From Desnuesiella massiliensis (GTDB taxonomy: Bacteria > Bacillota > Clostridia > Clostridiales > Clostridiaceae), in NCBI RefSeq assembly GCF_001403615.1, contig NZ_LN879456.1, positions 930,001 through 994,000 of the forward strand: DNA of 64,000 bases, read 5' to 3'. Below the pieces are notes generated by a model, which made no database searches, was not told the DNA's origin, and saw nothing but the letters and a program-made list of their open reading frames with translations. Made by a program: the position numbers and the translations under genes. Numbering within the stretch: position 1 is the first letter of the stretch; each line of letters begins with the position of its first letter. Shown in pieces: positions 18,093-26,875 of the stretch.

Positions 18093-19040
18093 TTACTCTA
18101 TTAGAGTTCCATTTTCCCCTTTTAAAGCTTCTTTAGCTTTTTCTAAGGAGGTAATTATAGTTTTTCTCCCCTGCTTTGATTGAACAAATTTAATGGCAGC
18201 TTTAACCTTAGGAAGCATAGAGCCTGGCGCAAAGTGTCCTTCTTCTATATATTTTATTGCTTCCTGAATAGTTAGCTTATCTAAATCCTTTTGATCTTCT
18301 TTACCATAATTTATAGATACCTTGTCTACGGCAGTTAATATTATTAACCTATCTGCATCCAAGATTTCAGCAATTTTTTCAGAAGCAAAATCTTTATCAA
18401 TAACAGCAGCCACACCTTGAAGCTTGCCTTGGCCTTTATCTATGACAGGTATACCGCCGCCACCTACAGTTATAACTATATGTCCTGCTTCAACTAAGGT
18501 TTTAATAATATTCTCTTCTACTACCGCTATGGGCATTGGGGAAGCTATCACTCTTCTCCAACCCCTATTTGAATCTTCCTTCATTGAATAACCCTTTTCT
18601 TTCATTAATACCTTTGCTTGTTCCTCTGTATAAAAAGAACCCACAGGTTTTGTAGGATTTTTAAAACCTATATCCTCTTTATCTACTACTACTTGGGTTA
18701 TAATTGTGGCTACATCCTTTTCTAATGCTCTCTTTTTCAGTTCCTCTCTTATTACCTGCTGAAGATGGTATCCTATATATCCTTGGCTCATAGCTCCACA
18801 TTCTGGAAAGGGCATAATGAAATTACTATTGTTAATTGAAGCTGCCCCTTCATAAGTAGCTACAATTTGTCCCACCTGAGGACCATTGCCATGAGCCACT
18901 ATAACCTCATGACCTTCTTCGATTAAATCTACTATGGCCTTAGAAGTATTATGGGCAGTTAATAACTGTGCTTCTGAAGATATATCTTTTGGATTAGCTT
19001 GAAGTGCATTTCCCCCTAAAGCGATGACGATTCTAGACAT
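18093..19040 (-). CDS. arcC: Carbamate kinase
   Basis: 315 residues. Amino-acid kinase fold: IVIALGGNALQ at the N-terminus, VAHGNGPQVG (about 49-58), VGGGGIPVI and DKDFASEKIAEILDADRLIILTAVD further on. It transfers phosphate from carbamoyl phosphate to ADP, the ATP-yielding last step of arginine fermentation, releasing ammonia and CO2. Third gene of arcA-argF-arcC with a 19-bp gap after argF. Ribosome binding site TAGGAGG. Confidence 0.96.
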   Translation of the reverse strand: MSRIVIALGGNALQANPKDISSEAQLLTAHNTSKAIVDLIEEGHEVIVAHGNGPQVGQIVATYEGAASINNSNFIMPFPECGAMSQGYIGYHLQQVIREELKKRALEKDVATIITQVVVDKEDIGFKNPTKPVGSFYTEEQAKVLMKEKGYSMKEDSNRGWRRVIASPMPIAVVEENIIKTLVEAGHIVITVGGGGIPVIDKGQGKLQGVAAVIDKDFASEKIAEILDADRLIILTAVDKVSINYGKEDQKDLDKLTIQEAIKYIEEGHFAPGSMLPKVKAAIKFVQSKQGRKTIITSLEKAKEALKGENGTLIE

Positions 19041-19059
19041 ACTTGTTTCCTCCTAATAA

Positions 19060-20043
19060 TTAAAGTGTAGCTATCATTACTGCTTTTATGGTGTGCATCC
19101 TATTTTCGGCTTCATCAAAAACTACAGAATGCCTACTTCTAAAAACCTCATCAGTAACCTCTCTAATATCTAAATTCAAATTATTTTTAGCCTCTCTGGC
19201 ATTAGAGGTTTCAAAATCGTGGAAGGAAGGCAAACAATGCATGAATATAACATCTTTATTTTCTGTCCTTTCCATCATATCCATGTTTACCCTATATGGG
19301 TTCAATAACTTAACTCTTTCTGGTAATTTATCTTCTTCTCCCATGGAAGCCCAGATATCTGTATAAATAACATCTGCTCCTTTAACATGTTCTATATTGT
19401 CTGTAACTTCTATAATTGCTCCAGTTTTCTCTGCAATTTTATTAGTTTTTTCAATTACTGTTTCCTGTGGCCATAATTCCTTTGGAGCTAAAGCCATAAA
19501 GCTCATGCCCATCTTAGCACAGCCATACATAAGGGCGTATCCCATATTATTTCTAGCATCTCCTACAAAAACTAGCTTTATTTTATTTAAAGGTTTTTTT
19601 ACATGTTCCTCTATAGTCATTAAATCTGCTAATACTTGAGTAGGATGGTCTACATCTGTCAGTCCATTCCATACAGGAACTCCTGAATATTTTGATAATT
19701 GGTCTACAGTTTCTTGCTCATAGCCTCTAAATTCTATTCCATCATAATATCTTCCTAAAACTTTAGCAGTATCTTCTAAAGATTCCTTTTTTCCCATCTG
19801 TGAATTACTTAAATAGGTAACATGAGCACCTTCATCAAAAGCAGCCACCTCAAAGGCACATCTAGTCCTAGTAGAAGTTTTTTCAAATAAAAGCACAATA
19901 TTTTTTCCCTCTAATGCTTTTTCTTTAATACCTAGTCTTTTTTTAGCTTTCAAATTATGAGATAAATCTAATAAATACCTAATTTCTTCTGGAGTAAAAT
20001 CCAACAATGTTAAAAAACTTCTTCCTTTTAAATTAACAGACAT
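19060..20043 (-). CDS. argF: Ornithine carbamoyltransferase, catabolic by context
   Basis: 327 residues. Carbamoyl-phosphate loop STRTR (57-61), HPTQVLADLMT (about 133-143), and the catalytic HCLPSFHD (usual HCLPAFHD). It interconverts citrulline plus phosphate with ornithine plus carbamoyl phosphate. Placed between arginine deiminase and carbamate kinase with short gaps, so it should run in the catabolic direction and could equally be named arcB. No feature seen here distinguishes the two by sequence. Confidence 0.94.
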   Translation of the reverse strand: MSVNLKGRSFLTLLDFTPEEIRYLLDLSHNLKAKKRLGIKEKALEGKNIVLLFEKTSTRTRCAFEVAAFDEGAHVTYLSNSQMGKKESLEDTAKVLGRYYDGIEFRGYEQETVDQLSKYSGVPVWNGLTDVDHPTQVLADLMTIEEHVKKPLNKIKLVFVGDARNNMGYALMYGCAKMGMSFMALAPKELWPQETVIEKTNKIAEKTGAIIEVTDNIEHVKGADVIYTDIWASMGEEDKLPERVKLLNPYRVNMDMMERTENKDVIFMHCLPSFHDFETSNAREAKNNLNLDIREVTDEVFRSRHSVVFDEAENRMHTIKAVMIATL

Positions 20044-20056
20044 AAATACTCCCCCT

Positions 20057-21280
20057 TTATATATCTTTTCTATATAGCGGCATACTCATACATCTTGGTC
20101 CACCCCTACCTCTAGATAGTTCTGAGCTAGGAATAGCTAAGACTTTTATCCCATGCTTTGATAATATCTCATTAGTTACATAATTTCTGTTGTAGGTTAC
20201 CACTACTCCAGGTGCTATAGCTAAAGTATTTGAGCCATCATTCCATTGCTCTCTTCCAGCAGTTATAGCATCTCCCCCGCCACATCTTATTAGCTCTACG
20301 TAATCCAAATTTAATGCATTCTTTAGTATATTGTGCAATGTTTCTGTATGACTTTTAAAGATTAATTTTTCTCTAGCCCCTCGAGCAATTTCATACACAT
20401 TAAGAGGTCCCTCAATTCCTGGATGTATTGTGAACTTATCATAGTCTACCATAGTAAATACAGTGTCTAAGTGCATAAAGGCTCTACAAGAAGGTATAGC
20501 AAATACCAACACTCTGTTAAAATTTTCATTATATTTAAATAGCTTTTGAGTCATAATTTCTATAGCCTCTGCGGAGGTTCTTTCGCTACATCCTATAGCC
20601 ACCACATCATTTGATAAAACTAATTGATCCCCACCTTCTACACTATAGGGTATGTCTCTTCTGTACCATAGAGGTATTTCTTCACTACTAAACAGATCAT
20701 GATTATTGTATATACACTCTATAAAAAGGGTCTCTCTTTTTCTTGCAGTTCTATGCATAGAATTAATGCTTAATCCATTACCTATAGCCGCCGCAGGATC
20801 TCTTGTAAAATATAGATTTGGCATAGGATCAAGGTAAAAAGGATACTTATTATCCAATATGTCTATGAGAGAGGAAGGCTCTTTAACATGAATTTCATCT
20901 CTCCTAACTCCTGCCATAAGCTGCTCTATCATGGCTTGGACATCCATACTCAAAAGGTAATCCATTAAGGAATAGGTTAGGGATTTTGATGTAATATGGC
21001 TCTCTCTAATAAACTTTTCTAAAAACCCTTCTGTTATATTCTTATGACTTAAAGATTGAACTAATAAATCTTGTAGGTAAAGAACCTCAACGCCATTTTC
21101 CTTTAAAATATTGGCAAACCCATCATGCTCTATCCTAGCCGCTTCAAGATAAGGGATATCGTCAAATAATAGTCTTCCCAGGTATTCTGGAATTAAATTT
21201 TCTATTTCTTTTCCTGGTCTATGCAAGAGAACTTTTTTAAGCACTCCTATTTCAGAAGTAATATTAATCATAGAGCACAA
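20057..21280 (-). CDS. arcA: Arginine deiminase
   Basis: 407 residues from TTG 21280. The TTG has ideal spacing to AAGGGGGTGAG, whereas the ATG three codons later lies about 15 bases away, so TTG is kept with some doubt. Motifs: VLLHRPGKEIENL (substrate entry), FTRDPAAAIGNG, EGGDQLV, HLDTVFTMVD, and the nucleophile Cys397 in GGPRCMSMPLYR. Converts arginine to citrulline and ammonia. First gene of arcA-argF-arcC. No arcD antiporter lies next to it. A promoter and an ARG-box-like palindrome lie upstream. Confidence 0.95.
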   Translation of the reverse strand: MCSMINITSEIGVLKKVLLHRPGKEIENLIPEYLGRLLFDDIPYLEAARIEHDGFANILKENGVEVLYLQDLLVQSLSHKNITEGFLEKFIRESHITSKSLTYSLMDYLLSMDVQAMIEQLMAGVRRDEIHVKEPSSLIDILDNKYPFYLDPMPNLYFTRDPAAAIGNGLSINSMHRTARKRETLFIECIYNNHDLFSSEEIPLWYRRDIPYSVEGGDQLVLSNDVVAIGCSERTSAEAIEIMTQKLFKYNENFNRVLVFAIPSCRAFMHLDTVFTMVDYDKFTIHPGIEGPLNVYEIARGAREKLIFKSHTETLHNILKNALNLDYVELIRCGGGDAITAGREQWNDGSNTLAIAPGVVVTYNRNYVTNEILSKHGIKVLAIPSSELSRGRGGPRCMSMPLYRKDI

Positions 21281-21310
21281 TTATCTCACCCCCTTATATT
21301 TTATAACCCC

Positions 21311-21339
21311 ATTATACCTTTATATGTAAATATTGCTAA
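21311..21339 (-). promoter_or_regulatory. Candidate promoter of arcA
   Basis: Minus strand TTAGCA, 17 bases, TATAAT, about 30 bases before the arcA start codon. The -10 box is perfect, the -35 is a partial match, as expected for an activated promoter. A CTTGAAT half-site lies just upstream (about 21353-21359). Confidence 0.6.
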
Positions 21340-21514
21340 AATTTAATATTTGCTTGAATTGATCTAATTTTCAGTAAATTTTGAACTTTGCTCTTTTATA
21401 CTTTCAATGCTTCTAGTATACTCTAGTATGCTTAGTATTTTGCTTTCAATACAGTTAAAAAATGTATATTGTTAAATATTAATGCATAATATCACTAGAA
21501 CTTGCTAGGCTTAT

Positions 21515-21557
21515 AAATAAAAATACTATATATTGAATATATATAGTATTTTTATTT
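21515..21557 (-). terminator. Perfect 19-bp AT-rich hairpin upstream of arcA
   Basis: AAATAAAAATACTATATAT pairs perfectly with its complement over a 5-base loop. It is U-rich on both strands, so it could end transcription either way. No gene ends here: the hydroxyacid dehydrogenase has its own terminator 240 bases upstream. The rest of this 590-base gap (21281-21871) holds the arcA promoter, an ARG-box-like site, three tandem CTAGTAT-like 10-base units (about 21412-21440) and otherwise AT-rich sequence without a convincing reading frame. Confidence 0.6.
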
Positions 21558-21559
21558 AC

Positions 21560-21577
21560 TTTGAATACTTATTCATT
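21560..21577. promoter_or_regulatory. ARG-box-like operator upstream of arcA
   Basis: The 18 bases TTTGAATACTTATTCATT match the B. subtilis AhrC box (read on this strand CTTGAATTTTTATTCATG) at 14 of 18 positions and are themselves a near-perfect palindrome. Placed about 280 bases upstream of arcA. An ArgR/AhrC protein in this organism would be expected to bind; none is encoded in the window. Confidence 0.55.
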
Positions 21578-21798
21578 AGGCTCAAATGAGCAATTGTATA
21601 ATATTTAGTAAATAGTTTATAAAAAAGTTATATTTTCTAGAAATTGCTTAAATACCAACCGCGAAAGGTTAAAATAAAAAGAAAACAAATTTATATTTAT
21701 GTAAGTTAAAAAAACACCAATACTTTTTATACATATTTTTTTATACTTTATTCTTTTTGTTACATTTAATTAACAGAAAGTTATTATTATGTTAAAAA

Positions 21799-21834
21799 TT
21801 AAGAGCAAAGCTTTCTATGCAGCTTTGCTCTTAA
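21799..21834 (-). terminator. Intrinsic terminator after the 2-hydroxyacid dehydrogenase gene
   Basis: TTAAGAGCAAAGCT pairs perfectly with its complement (14 bp) over an 8-base loop. On the minus strand a short T-rich tract follows. Confidence 0.82.
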
Positions 21835-21871
21835 ATATAAAATCCATATTATAAATTATATGCATTTATGG

Positions 21872-22834
21872 TCACTTTAGTTTTACAGGAGTAATGGGTT
21901 CCCTTCCATTGAGCACTGCTTCAATATTCATAGCAGCCATCATGGCCATTCTCTCTCTTGTTTCTACAGTAGCACTTCCAATATGAGGTGCTAAAACTAC
22001 GTTATCTAATTCTTTAAGCCCTGGGTAAATTTCTGGCTCTTTTTCGTAAACATCCAATCCAGCTCCCCATATTTTTTTATTCTTTAACGCTTCATATAAA
22101 GCTTTTTCCTCTATGACTGGTCCTCTTGCCGTATTTATTATTATAGTGGTTTCTTTCATAATATCTAATTCTTTTTTGGTAATTAAATATCTTGTCTCTT
22201 CGGTCAATGGTACGTGAATTGATATTATATCACTATCTTTGCATAGAGTTTCTTTATCCACCCAATGAGCCTTAAATTCCTCTTCAAAAGCTAAGTCTCG
22301 TTTTCTATTATGGTAAATTATTTTCATATCATAGCCTCGACTTCTTTTGGCAAAGGCTTTTCCTATACTTCCAGCTCCAATTATACCTAAGGTTTTACCC
22401 GTTATATCCTGACCTAGATATAAATTTGGCTTCCATTCTGTAAATTTGCCTTCCCTTACATACTTATCTGATTCCACAACTCTTCTAGCAACACTTAATA
22501 GTAATGCCCAAGCTAACTCTGCAGTAGTATCTGTTAAAACTCCAGGGGTGTTAGTTACAATTATCCCCTTTTCCTTTGCATATTTAACATCTATATTGTT
22601 ATAGCCTACAGCATAGTTAGCAAAGATTTTTGCCTTGTTTGCATTATCTATTATCTCCTCATCAATAATATCCTGTAATAAGCATAATACAGCATCCATA
22701 TCTTTAATATTTTCTATTAATTCTTCTCTTAATAAAACTCTATCTTCTGCATTAACTTTTACATCAAAATGTTTGCTTAAAAAGTTTATAGCATCTCCTG
22801 GAATTTCTCTGGTTACAAATATCTTTTTTCTCAA
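21872..22834 (-). CDS. D-isomer-specific 2-hydroxyacid dehydrogenase
   Basis: 320 residues, starting at TTG with AGGGGGCGA upstream. NAD(P)-binding GAGSIGKAFAKRSRGYDMKIIYHNR (in part, about 151-165) and the catalytic set: Arg in INTARGPVIEEKAL, Glu in DVYEKEPEI, His in LAPHIGSAT. Closest in pattern to glyoxylate/hydroxypyruvate reductases (GhrB, GyaR), which reduce 2-oxoacids with NAD(P)H. Phosphoglycerate dehydrogenases share the fold but usually carry an ACT domain, absent here. Substrate not assignable. It lies after the fab operon but behind a terminator. Confidence 0.88.
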   Translation of the reverse strand: MRKKIFVTREIPGDAINFLSKHFDVKVNAEDRVLLREELIENIKDMDAVLCLLQDIIDEEIIDNANKAKIFANYAVGYNNIDVKYAKEKGIIVTNTPGVLTDTTAELAWALLLSVARRVVESDKYVREGKFTEWKPNLYLGQDITGKTLGIIGAGSIGKAFAKRSRGYDMKIIYHNRKRDLAFEEEFKAHWVDKETLCKDSDIISIHVPLTEETRYLITKKELDIMKETTIIINTARGPVIEEKALYEALKNKKIWGAGLDVYEKEPEIYPGLKELDNVVLAPHIGSATVETRERMAMMAAMNIEAVLNGREPITPVKLK

Positions 22835-22870
22835 AGTAATCGCCCCCTATTTTTATTATAGCATAAAAAA

Positions 22871-22893
22871 GAATCCTTTAATTAAAAGGATTC
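22871..22893 (-). terminator. Intrinsic terminator of the fatty acid synthesis operon
   Basis: GAATCCTTT pairs with AAAGGATTC over a short AT loop, followed by T6 on the minus strand, 7 bases past the accA stop. Confidence 0.88.
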
Positions 22894-22899
22894 TCATTG

Positions 22900-23718
22900 T
22901 TATATCTCTAAATATCTACCAATTTTTCTAAACCTATTATATCTATGTTCTATTAATGCTTCATCCTTAAAAGAATTATATTTTTGAATAAATTCTTTAA
23001 TTTTATACTTTAATTCCTTAGTTACCCTATCTGGTGACTTCTGAGCCCCACCTTCAGGTTCATTGATTATTTCATCTATAATTTTAAACTCTTTTAAATC
23101 AAGAGCTGTTATTTTCATAACTTCAGAAGCTTCTTTAGCTTTTGTTGCATCCTTCCATAATATACTTGCAAAACCCTCTGGAGATAAAATAGAGTAAATT
23201 GCATTCTCCAGCATCCAAACTTCATTAGCTACAGCTAAAGCCAAGGCTCCACCACTTCCGCCCTCACTTATAACTATAGATAGCACTGGCACCCTTAAAG
23301 TCATCATCTCATAAAGATTTTTGGCAATAGCTTCCCCTTGACCTCGTTCTTCTGCAGCCTTACCACAAAAGGCCCCTTGAGTATCCACGAAACATATCAC
23401 TGGTCTTTTAAACTTTTCAGCCTGCTTCATAAGCCTTAAGGCTTTTCTATAGCCCTCAGGATGAGGCATACCAAAGTTTCTCCTTATATTCTCTTTTGTA
23501 TTTTCTCCCTTAGCCTGAGCTATTACGGTGACAGGTCTTCCGTCAAAAAGTGCTATTCCTCCTATTATAGAAGGATCGTCACCATATAGTCTATCTCCAT
23601 GCAATTCTATAAAATCTTCAAAAATATCTTTTATATATCTTTGTGCATTAGGTCTATCGCTTGCTCTGGCCAAATTCACTCTATCCCATGCAGATAAATT
23701 ACTACTATTATTGCTCAT
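22900..23718 (-). CDS. accA: Acetyl-CoA carboxylase carboxyltransferase subunit alpha
   Basis: 272 residues. Crotonase-like carboxyltransferase: DDPSIIGGIALFDGRPVTVI, then PVICFVDTQGAFCGKAAEERGQGEAIA (oxyanion region) and VISEGGSGGALALA. With AccD it moves CO2 from carboxybiotin to acetyl-CoA, making malonyl-CoA. Last gene of the fab operon; its ribosome binding site AAGGAG is in the accD end. Confidence 0.96.
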   Translation of the reverse strand: MSNNSSNLSAWDRVNLARASDRPNAQRYIKDIFEDFIELHGDRLYGDDPSIIGGIALFDGRPVTVIAQAKGENTKENIRRNFGMPHPEGYRKALRLMKQAEKFKRPVICFVDTQGAFCGKAAEERGQGEAIAKNLYEMMTLRVPVLSIVISEGGSGGALALAVANEVWMLENAIYSILSPEGFASILWKDATKAKEASEVMKITALDLKEFKIIDEIINEPEGGAQKSPDRVTKELKYKIKEFIQKYNSFKDEALIEHRYNRFRKIGRYLEI

Positions 23719-23720
23719 AA

Positions 23721-24590
23721 TTAAATCTCCTTATGAAGTAAAATTATCTTACTTAAGGTATTTTTTAATTCTTTTCTATGGACAATTTTATCTATAAATC
23801 CTTTTTGAAGTAAGAATTCTGCCTTTTGAAAATCTTCTGGTAGCGCCTCTCCGATGGTCTTTTCGATAACTCTTCTTCCTGCAAAACCCACTAAAGCTCC
23901 AGGCTCACTAAGTATTATATCTCCTAACATTGCAAAGCTTGCAGTAACACCACCAGTGGTGGGGTCTGTGAGTACTGTAATATATAACTGACCAGCTTCT
24001 GACAATTTAGTCAAAGCTCCACTAACCTTAGCCATTTGCATTAAAGATAAAATTCCCTCTTGCATTCTCGCTCCACCAGAAGTAGTAAATATGATTATAG
24101 GTAACTTTTTTTCTATAGCTCTCTCAATAGCTCTAGTTATTTTTTCACCCACTACACTTCCCATACTTCCCATCATAAAATAACTATCCATAACACATAC
24201 TATGGCTTTTTCTCCATAAATCTTGCCTTCAACCGTAATTACAGCCTCATTAATACCCATTTTCTCCATACTGCTATATACTTTCTCTTCGTAACCATCA
24301 AAGTGAAGAGGATTCACACTCTTCATATTTGCATTAAATTCCTTAAAGGTACCTTCATCTAATATCATATTAATTCTTTCTTTAGAAGATAGTCTAAAAT
24401 GATGATGGCAATAGGTACATACCTTTAAATTGCTTTCAATATCTTCATTATAAAGTATCCTTCCACATCCATCGCATTTTTTCCAAAGATTATCAGGGAT
24501 AAAGGGCTTATCACCTTCCTCATCTTTATTTTGCAGGTTTGTGGTGCTAACTGTAATGTACTTATTTTTCTTAAAAAAATCTTTTAACAT
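23721..24590 (-). CDS. accD: Acetyl-CoA carboxylase carboxyltransferase subunit beta
   Basis: 289 residues. N-terminal zinc finger with two CxxC pairs (CDGCGR about 39-44 and CTYCHHHF about 58-65), then the carboxyltransferase core with TTSGGARMQEGILSLMQMAK and VLTDPTTGGVTASFAMLGD. Partner of AccA. Its start overlaps the accC end by 7 bases, which couples their translation. Confidence 0.96.
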   Translation of the reverse strand: MLKDFFKKNKYITVSTTNLQNKDEEGDKPFIPDNLWKKCDGCGRILYNEDIESNLKVCTYCHHHFRLSSKERINMILDEGTFKEFNANMKSVNPLHFDGYEEKVYSSMEKMGINEAVITVEGKIYGEKAIVCVMDSYFMMGSMGSVVGEKITRAIERAIEKKLPIIIFTTSGGARMQEGILSLMQMAKVSGALTKLSEAGQLYITVLTDPTTGGVTASFAMLGDIILSEPGALVGFAGRRVIEKTIGEALPEDFQKAEFLLQKGFIDKIVHRKELKNTLSKIILLHKEI

Positions 24591-25936
24591 TTATCCTTCA
24601 CCAACTTATCTTTTAAGAATCCAGTGTCATAAATACCTTTCTCAAAATTCTCATTACATATTATGTTAAACTGAAAATCGATATTATTATCTATACCTTC
24701 AATTATAAATTCCCCTAGAGCTCTCCTCATTTTCATTATAGCCTCTTCTCTAGTCTTCCCATGAACAATCAATTTAGCTATCATGGAATCATAATAAGGG
24801 GGAATAGTATATCCTTGATAAACAGCACTGTCTAGCCTTACCCCTGGCCCTCCTGGGATATTAAGCTGCTCAATTTTTCCTGGACAAGGCTTAAAGTTTA
24901 AATCAGGATTTTCAGCATTTATTCTGCATTCTATAGCATGCCCACTAATTTTAATATCCTGCTGTTTATACTTTAAAGGGATTCCTGAAGCTACATATAT
25001 CTGTTCTTTTATAAGATCAATACCAGTTATCATTTCAGTAATAGGATGCTCCACTTGAATTCTAGTGTTCATTTCCATAAAATAATAATTACCCTTGCTA
25101 TCAACTAAAAATTCTATGGTTCCAGCATTTTTATAATTTACTGCCTTTGCAGCTCTTACAGCCACTTCTCCCATTTCTTGTCTTAAGCTTTTACTTAAAA
25201 GAACAGAAGGTGCCTCTTCTAATACCTTTTGATTTTTCCTCTGAATGGAACAATCTCTTTCACCTAAATGTATCACATTGCCAAACTCATCGGCTAATAT
25301 CTGAAACTCAATATGATGAGGATTCTCAATAAACTTTTCAATATATAAAGTATCATCATTAAAGCAAGCTTTTGCCTCCGCCTTGGCAGTATTATAAGCT
25401 GAAATAAATTCCTCATCCTTAGTGACAATTCTAATACCTCTTCCACCGCCACCTGCAGCAGCCTTGATCATGATCGGATAACCAATTTCCTTAGCGATGA
25501 TTAAGGCTTCCTGCTCATCCTTTATAATGCCTTCATAGCCCGGCACTACAGGTACTCCTGCAGCCTTCATCACTTCTCTTGCTTTGGCTTTGTTCCCCAT
25601 CATATCTATACTTTCGCTATCTGGACCTATAAATTTTACATTGCATTCTTTGCATATCTTCGCAAATTTGCTATTCTCAGATAGGAATCCAAATCCAGGA
25701 TGTATTGCTTCTGCTCCGGTTAATATGGTAGCACTTAATATATTCTGCATATTTAAGTAAGAATCTTTCCCTAAAGCAGGCCCTATGCACACTGCTTCAT
25801 CCGCCAATTGAGTGTGAAGGGCTTCCTTATCGGCTTCTGAGTATACAGCTACTGTAGCAATGCCCATCTCTCTGCAAGCTCTGATTATTCTTACTGCAAT
25901 TTCACCTCTATTAGCAATTAAGATTTTTCTAAGCAT
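24584..25936 (-). CDS. accC: Biotin carboxylase
   Basis: 450 residues. Starts LRKILIANRGEIAVRIIRACREMGI; ATP-grasp loop KAAAGGGGRGIRIV (about 159-172); HIEFQILAD; EMNTRIQVEHPITEMITG active-site region. Carboxylates the biotin on AccB using ATP and bicarbonate. Sits between fabZ and accD in the fab operon. Confidence 0.97.
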   Translation of the reverse strand: MLRKILIANRGEIAVRIIRACREMGIATVAVYSEADKEALHTQLADEAVCIGPALGKDSYLNMQNILSATILTGAEAIHPGFGFLSENSKFAKICKECNVKFIGPDSESIDMMGNKAKAREVMKAAGVPVVPGYEGIIKDEQEALIIAKEIGYPIMIKAAAGGGGRGIRIVTKDEEFISAYNTAKAEAKACFNDDTLYIEKFIENPHHIEFQILADEFGNVIHLGERDCSIQRKNQKVLEEAPSVLLSKSLRQEMGEVAVRAAKAVNYKNAGTIEFLVDSKGNYYFMEMNTRIQVEHPITEMITGIDLIKEQIYVASGIPLKYKQQDIKISGHAIECRINAENPDLNFKPCPGKIEQLNIPGGPGVRLDSAVYQGYTIPPYYDSMIAKLIVHGKTREEAIMKMRRALGEFIIEGIDNNIDFQFNIICNENFEKGIYDTGFLKDKLVKDKC

Positions 25937-25947
25937 ATTATTCTCCC

Positions 25948-26370
25948 CTAACTACCAATGGCAAATATTATTTCTGCTTCACAAGCTTTGACTCCTTCTA
26001 CAGTTGCCACAGCTTTACCTATACCAATTTTTCCTTTTGTCTTTATTATTTCCACCTCTAATTTTAAAACATCCCCTGGCACTACTTTTCTTTTAATTCT
26101 AACCTTATCCATACCAGCTAAATAGCCTATTTTACCTTTATTCTCTTCTAGACAAAGCATAGCTACAGCGCCAACCTGAGCTAGAGCTTCTATGATTAAA
26201 ACTCCAGGCATCACTGGCTCTTCGGGAAAGTGACCTTGAAAGAAGGGTTCATTGATCGTAACATTTTTATAACCTACTGCTCTCTTCCCTGGCTCCATCT
26301 CTTCTATTTTATCCACTAAAAGAAATGGGTATCTGTGAGGTATAATACTTTGAATTTCTTTTATATCCAT
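25948..26370 (-). CDS. fabZ: 3-hydroxyacyl-ACP dehydratase
   Basis: 140 residues. Hot-dog fold with IPHRYPFLLVDKI (catalytic His about 12) and GHFPEEPVMPGVLIIEALAQ (catalytic Glu). Removes water from 3-hydroxyacyl-ACP to give trans-2-enoyl-ACP. No FabA-type isomerase is in the window. Lies between accB and accC with gaps of about 10 bases. Confidence 0.96.
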   Translation of the reverse strand: MDIKEIQSIIPHRYPFLLVDKIEEMEPGKRAVGYKNVTINEPFFQGHFPEEPVMPGVLIIEALAQVGAVAMLCLEENKGKIGYLAGMDKVRIKRKVVPGDVLKLEVEIIKTKGKIGIGKAVATVEGVKACEAEIIFAIGS

Positions 26371-26379
26371 ATATATAAC

Positions 26380-26859
26380 CTACTTTCTTATTTTAAATAG
26401 AGGCTCACCATACTCTACCATATTGCCGTTTTGCACAAGTATTTCTATAATTTCACCATCAACTTCGCTCTCTATTTCATTCATCAATTTCATAGCTTCT
26501 ATTATGCATATAACCTTACCTTTTTTTACTTTATCACCAATACTAACAAAAGGTTCCTTATCTGGACCTGGCGTGATATAGAAGGTTCCAACCATTGGAG
26601 ACACTATGCATTCAAAGTTTCCTTGCTCTGAATCAGAAGCCTTTTGATTAAGATCCAAAGCTTCCTCTAGCTTAACATCACAAGGCTTTGAATTGTTTTC
26701 TGTAACATAAGCCTTATGCTCCTTCTCAACCCTTTCAACATTTTCTCGATGGTAGGATTTATCCATCTTAACATAAAAATCCTTATCTTTTAATTCAAAA
26801 TAAGCTAACTGTGAGCTATCAATAAGCTTAATAAGCTCATAAATTTCTTTACAGTCCAT
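26380..26859 (-). CDS. accB: Biotin carboxyl carrier protein of acetyl-CoA carboxylase
   Basis: 159 residues. Charged, probably disordered middle (about 35-75), then the biotinyl domain with the thumb VSPMVGTFYITPGPDKEPFV and the biotinylated Lys in EAMKLMNEIE (about 121-130). Carries carboxybiotin between AccC and AccA/AccD. Placed between fabF and fabZ. Confidence 0.95.
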   Translation of the reverse strand: MDCKEIYELIKLIDSSQLAYFELKDKDFYVKMDKSYHRENVERVEKEHKAYVTENNSKPCDVKLEEALDLNQKASDSEQGNFECIVSPMVGTFYITPGPDKEPFVSIGDKVKKGKVICIIEAMKLMNEIESEVDGEIIEILVQNGNMVEYGEPLFKIRK

Positions 26860-26875
26860 AATCTACTCCTTCTCC

